NCBI GenBank assembly: GCA_022791875.1
Contig: JAAVZX010000015.1
Span: 1-59,173, forward strand
Length of the DNA: 59,173 nt
Origin: Oscillibacter sp.
GTDB taxonomy: Bacteria; Bacillota; Clostridia; Oscillospirales; Oscillospiraceae
Direction of reading: 5' to 3'
Shown in pieces: positions 57,095-59,173 of the stretch. Made by a program: the position numbers and the translations under genes. The stretch's first letter is position 1; every line of letters begins with the position of its first letter. The notes below the pieces were generated by a model. The model did no database searches. It worked only from the letters and a program-made list of their open reading frames with translations, and was not told where the DNA came from.

Positions 57095-58171
57095 TTACAG
57101 AAAAGTGCTGATTTTATTTTGCTGCTCTTTCAGTCGGCGCAGGTTACATATGGCCGTGAGTGAATCCTTTTGAGGATTCCACTTCAGCTTGACATTTTTA
57201 TGCCGTTCTTCCTCGAGAATGGAAAGCGCAGCAACTTCCCGCTCTGTGGTTATATCCAGGTATCGCATTGTAGTGTCCAACTGCTCGTGCCCAAGAAGAA
57301 ATGATATCTGCACAATATTTATTTCATCCTCCAGCCAGTGGGTTGTTTTTGCATGGCGGAACTGGTGTGCATGGAGATCCAGCGGAACATTTGAACATTT
57401 CTCATGAGCAGAAACTGCGTACTTTTTCAGCATTTTTCGTATGGCAGCCTGTGATGTCTTGCCTTTCGGCCCAGTATTACGCGAATAGAATACATACGCA
57501 TCGACAGTATAGTTCATGCCATGAAATATACGGTTATACTGCTCTAAATGGTCAGTTGCTTTTGGGGGAAGATATAGAGTGCGAACCTTATCGCCCTTTC
57601 CAACAATGTAGACAAAAGGCTTCGGTGAGTCAAGGTAAAGGCTGCTGATTTTCATGGAAGGAATTTCATCTAACCGTGCCGCAGTTCTATATGGGACCGT
57701 TAGGAATGTCAAGTCACGAATACCTGTTTTCGTACGCTGATCAGGTTCGGCTAAGATGGCTGTTACAGCATCCTCATAAGGCCGTTTACCTTCTTCTTCG
57801 TGATTTTTCGGAGCAACACGTTGTCTGCATCAGACTTTAAATAAAGGTATTTCGCTTCTCTGGATGCAAGGTACTTTATGAAAGTCCGAAGTGACGAAAG
57901 TCTGTTGTTGCAGGTTTCTGGACTGCACCCGCGTTTCGAGGACAACCATTCCAACCAATCTTCAATCATTATCAGCTCAAAACATTTTTTGGAAAAAAAC
58001 AGATGCGCTGATACCACAGAAATCTTCAAGATATCCAATGTATAGAGTTAATGCGGTTTCATAGCTGTGCAAGGTGTTCTCGCTGTTCGTCAGCTGCGAG
58101 GGTGCATAGTCGCACAGAAAAGAAGAAATATATTTGGCAATATCGATTGCCTCCTGGTTTACCTTACTCAT
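57095..58171 (-). pseudogene. Tyrosine recombinase, frameshifted (downstream of two)
   Basis: The frame starts at ATG 58171 (MSKVNQEAIDIAKYISSFLC), overlapping the stop of the upstream recombinase by 8 bp. The core-binding part continues in a second frame (DWLEWLSSKRGCSPETCNNR), a shift lying near the T7 run at about 57988. A further shift near 57780 leads into the catalytic domain at 57095-57770. That domain keeps Arg in RTAARLDEI, LDLHAHQFRHAKTTH with His and Arg, SFLLGHEQLDTTMRYL with His and the Tyr nucleophile. Two adjacent overlapping recombinases recall RIT or Tn554-type integrase sets. Confidence 0.8.
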
Positions 58172-58834
58172 ACGGTAATACCTCCGGGACAATTTTGTCA
58201 AAACCTGCACTGCTCTCCTTGTCAAGGATATCCGCCATAACTGGCGAAAGAGAGTAGTAGTATTTTGTACTTTCCAAGGACGTATGGCCCATGCTTTTAC
58301 TCAGGTAGAGGAGTTTGTCATGAAAATTAAAACCTTTATTGGTCCATGCGTTGATGTTCATAATCGCATAATTATGCCGGAAGTCATAAGGGACAGCTTT
58401 CGCTGTGCTGATGCTGTCCCACACTTTATGAAATTCATACTCCAGCATAGATGCCAACAGAGGACCTCCTCCCTTGCCGGGGAAGAAGATGTTCCGATTC
58501 AGAAATACACGCTGGGCAACTCGGTCATATGAGATGAGTATGTTTACAACATCGCTGTTCAAAGCCACATCATGCTGCATATCGCCTTTCGTTTCACGAA
58601 TATTTATAACAGCGTTCTCTAAGTCTACATCTGAGGAGCGAAGCAGGCGAGCCTCGGTAGTCCGCATTCCGCTGCTGTAAAGGAGCCAAACAGTACTGCG
58701 ACCGTAAGTGCCCTAAAAGCCTTCGCCTGATCGGGTGCGGTTTGGATGTGCCTGTCACATTCATTGAAAAATACGTGCAGTTCATCTTCGCTGAAAGGAT
58801 GAGGAACATGATTTCCTTTGGAGTATGATGGCAT
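58164..58834 (-). pseudogene. Tyrosine recombinase, truncated and frameshifted (upstream of two)
   Basis: The N-terminal piece starts at MPSYSKGNHVPHPFSEDELH (58834), which in intact relatives is the beginning of the catalytic domain, so about 100 residues of core-binding domain are missing. A frameshift near 58675 leads to SGMRTTEARLLRSSDVDLEN (catalytic Arg) and on to VPYDFRHNYAIMN and LSKSMGHTSLESTKYYY with the Tyr. The stop TAA at 58164-58166 overlaps the next recombinase start. GC-rich unrelated sequence replaces the 5' part. Confidence 0.75.
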
Positions 58835-58992
58835 CTCCGCACCTCTGGTGATGCTGAATCCCACCGTGGGGCCCGACGCCCACGGCGTCCCGTCCCCCGC
58901 GACCACCAATCCCCCTGGAGATTGCGCCCCCCTGCCAGGGCGGACAATGTACTTTCTCAAATCATCCCGGATAATACCAGTGCCGCCGAACA

Positions 58993-59091
58993 GACATCCA
59001 AGCCTATTTCGAGAGGGAGGAGTGGCAAAGGGAATACGCCGGGTGGAAAGCAGAAACAGGCAGGAAAAAACCGAATAAAAATGGAGAGTGA
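58993..59091 (+). pseudogene. Decayed relative of the 54-residue mobile-element protein
   Basis: The plus strand reads DIQAYFEREEWQREYAGWKA and a basic tail ending PNKNGE, then TGA. This parallels DILAFYESMEGQREFAEWKK of the gene at 53139. The upstream half (IARC region) is not recognisable in frame and no start codon is available, so it is a fragment. Confidence 0.5.
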
Positions 59092-59119
59092 GAATGCTTA
59101 GATCATTCCCACTCTCCAT
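59081..59119 (-). terminator. Terminator for a minus-strand gene entering from the right edge
   Basis: ATGGAGAGTG-AGAATG (59081-59096) pairs with CATTCCCACTCTCCAT (59104-59119). On the minus strand the hairpin is followed by TTTTTATT. It lies 4 bp after the stop at 59123. Confidence 0.65.
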
Positions 59120-59122
59120 AAA

Positions 59123-59173
59123 TTATTTATCCGGATATATTTGTTTTATGGAAAGTTCATCTTTGAGATAAAC
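59123..59173 (-). CDS. Partial C-terminus of an unknown protein
   Basis: From the right edge the minus strand reads VYLKDELSIKQIYPDK and stops with TAA at 59125-59123, just before a good terminator. Only 16 residues are visible, so no family can be named. The terminator is the main support. Confidence 0.35.
   Translation of the reverse strand, partial: VYLKDELSIKQIYPDK

Overview
The window comes from a GC-rich Firmicute, most likely a gut Clostridia/Oscillospiraceae-type bacterium. This is inferred from the FabK-based fatty-acid cluster, a Spo0A-type DNA-binding regulator, a Firmicutes-style type VII secretion (T7SS) locus with many WXG100 proteins, SpaA/Cna-B adhesins with sortase-like tails, and GC-biased codons. 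GC content drops visibly after about 52.9 kb, where an accessory region begins.

Layout. (1) 1-12.2 kb: the edge of a transposase-like gene, then two divergent, paralogous giant surface adhesins (245-5197 minus; 6148-12109 plus, frameshifted). Their shared 950-bp intergenic region is an inverted duplication. Each arm carries two tandem cyclic-di-GMP-I (GEMM-I) riboswitch aptamers followed by a conserved hairpin against the ribosome binding site. (2) 12.2-12.7 kb: a stand-alone Spo0A C-terminal-domain regulator with phased 0A-box-like repeats in its promoter. (3) 12.8-20.8 kb, plus: an operon encoding a membrane Ser/Thr kinase with TPRs, small membrane proteins, zinc-ribbon proteins, a von Willebrand A protein and a TPR/RCC1-like protein. 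(4) 21.0-36.3 kb, minus: a T7SS locus with an FHA membrane protein, an EssC-like triple ATPase with its own FHA domain, a LytTR protein, a YukD/EsaB-like protein, eight WXG100-type proteins, a VWA-FHA membrane protein, a PP2C phosphatase, and a terminal module of three WXG proteins, a lipoprotein and a GHSLG lipase. That module resembles the reverse-domain T7SS lipase toxin TslA and its lipoprotein immunity proteins. Kinase, phosphatase and three FHA-type proteins around one secretion ATPase suggest secretion gated by threonine phosphorylation. (5) 36.5-40.4 kb: an SLH-domain protein (frameshifted in a G run) and a TrkH/TrkA potassium uptake pair. (6) 40.5-52.1 kb: a complete type II fatty-acid cluster, acpP-accBCDA-fabH-fabK-(fabK-like)-fabD-fabG-fabF-fabZ, then a MarR-family regulator. 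Most of the genes are coupled by ATGA overlaps. (7) 52.1-52.9 kb: an Asn/Gln-rich micro-protein, a hypothetical protein and tRNA-Leu(CAA). (8) 53-59 kb: accessory DNA with small mobile-element proteins, a pair of membrane-linked alpha/beta hydrolases, a decayed group II intron, and two overlapping tyrosine-recombinase pseudogenes.

Several dispersed palindromic elements are present: a 75-bp double hairpin in four copies, a 28-bp GTTAC palindrome in two, and a GTAGGGGCGG hairpin in two. They mark operon ends and internal gaps. All calls were made by eye without database searches; family names rest on visible motifs and gene context.
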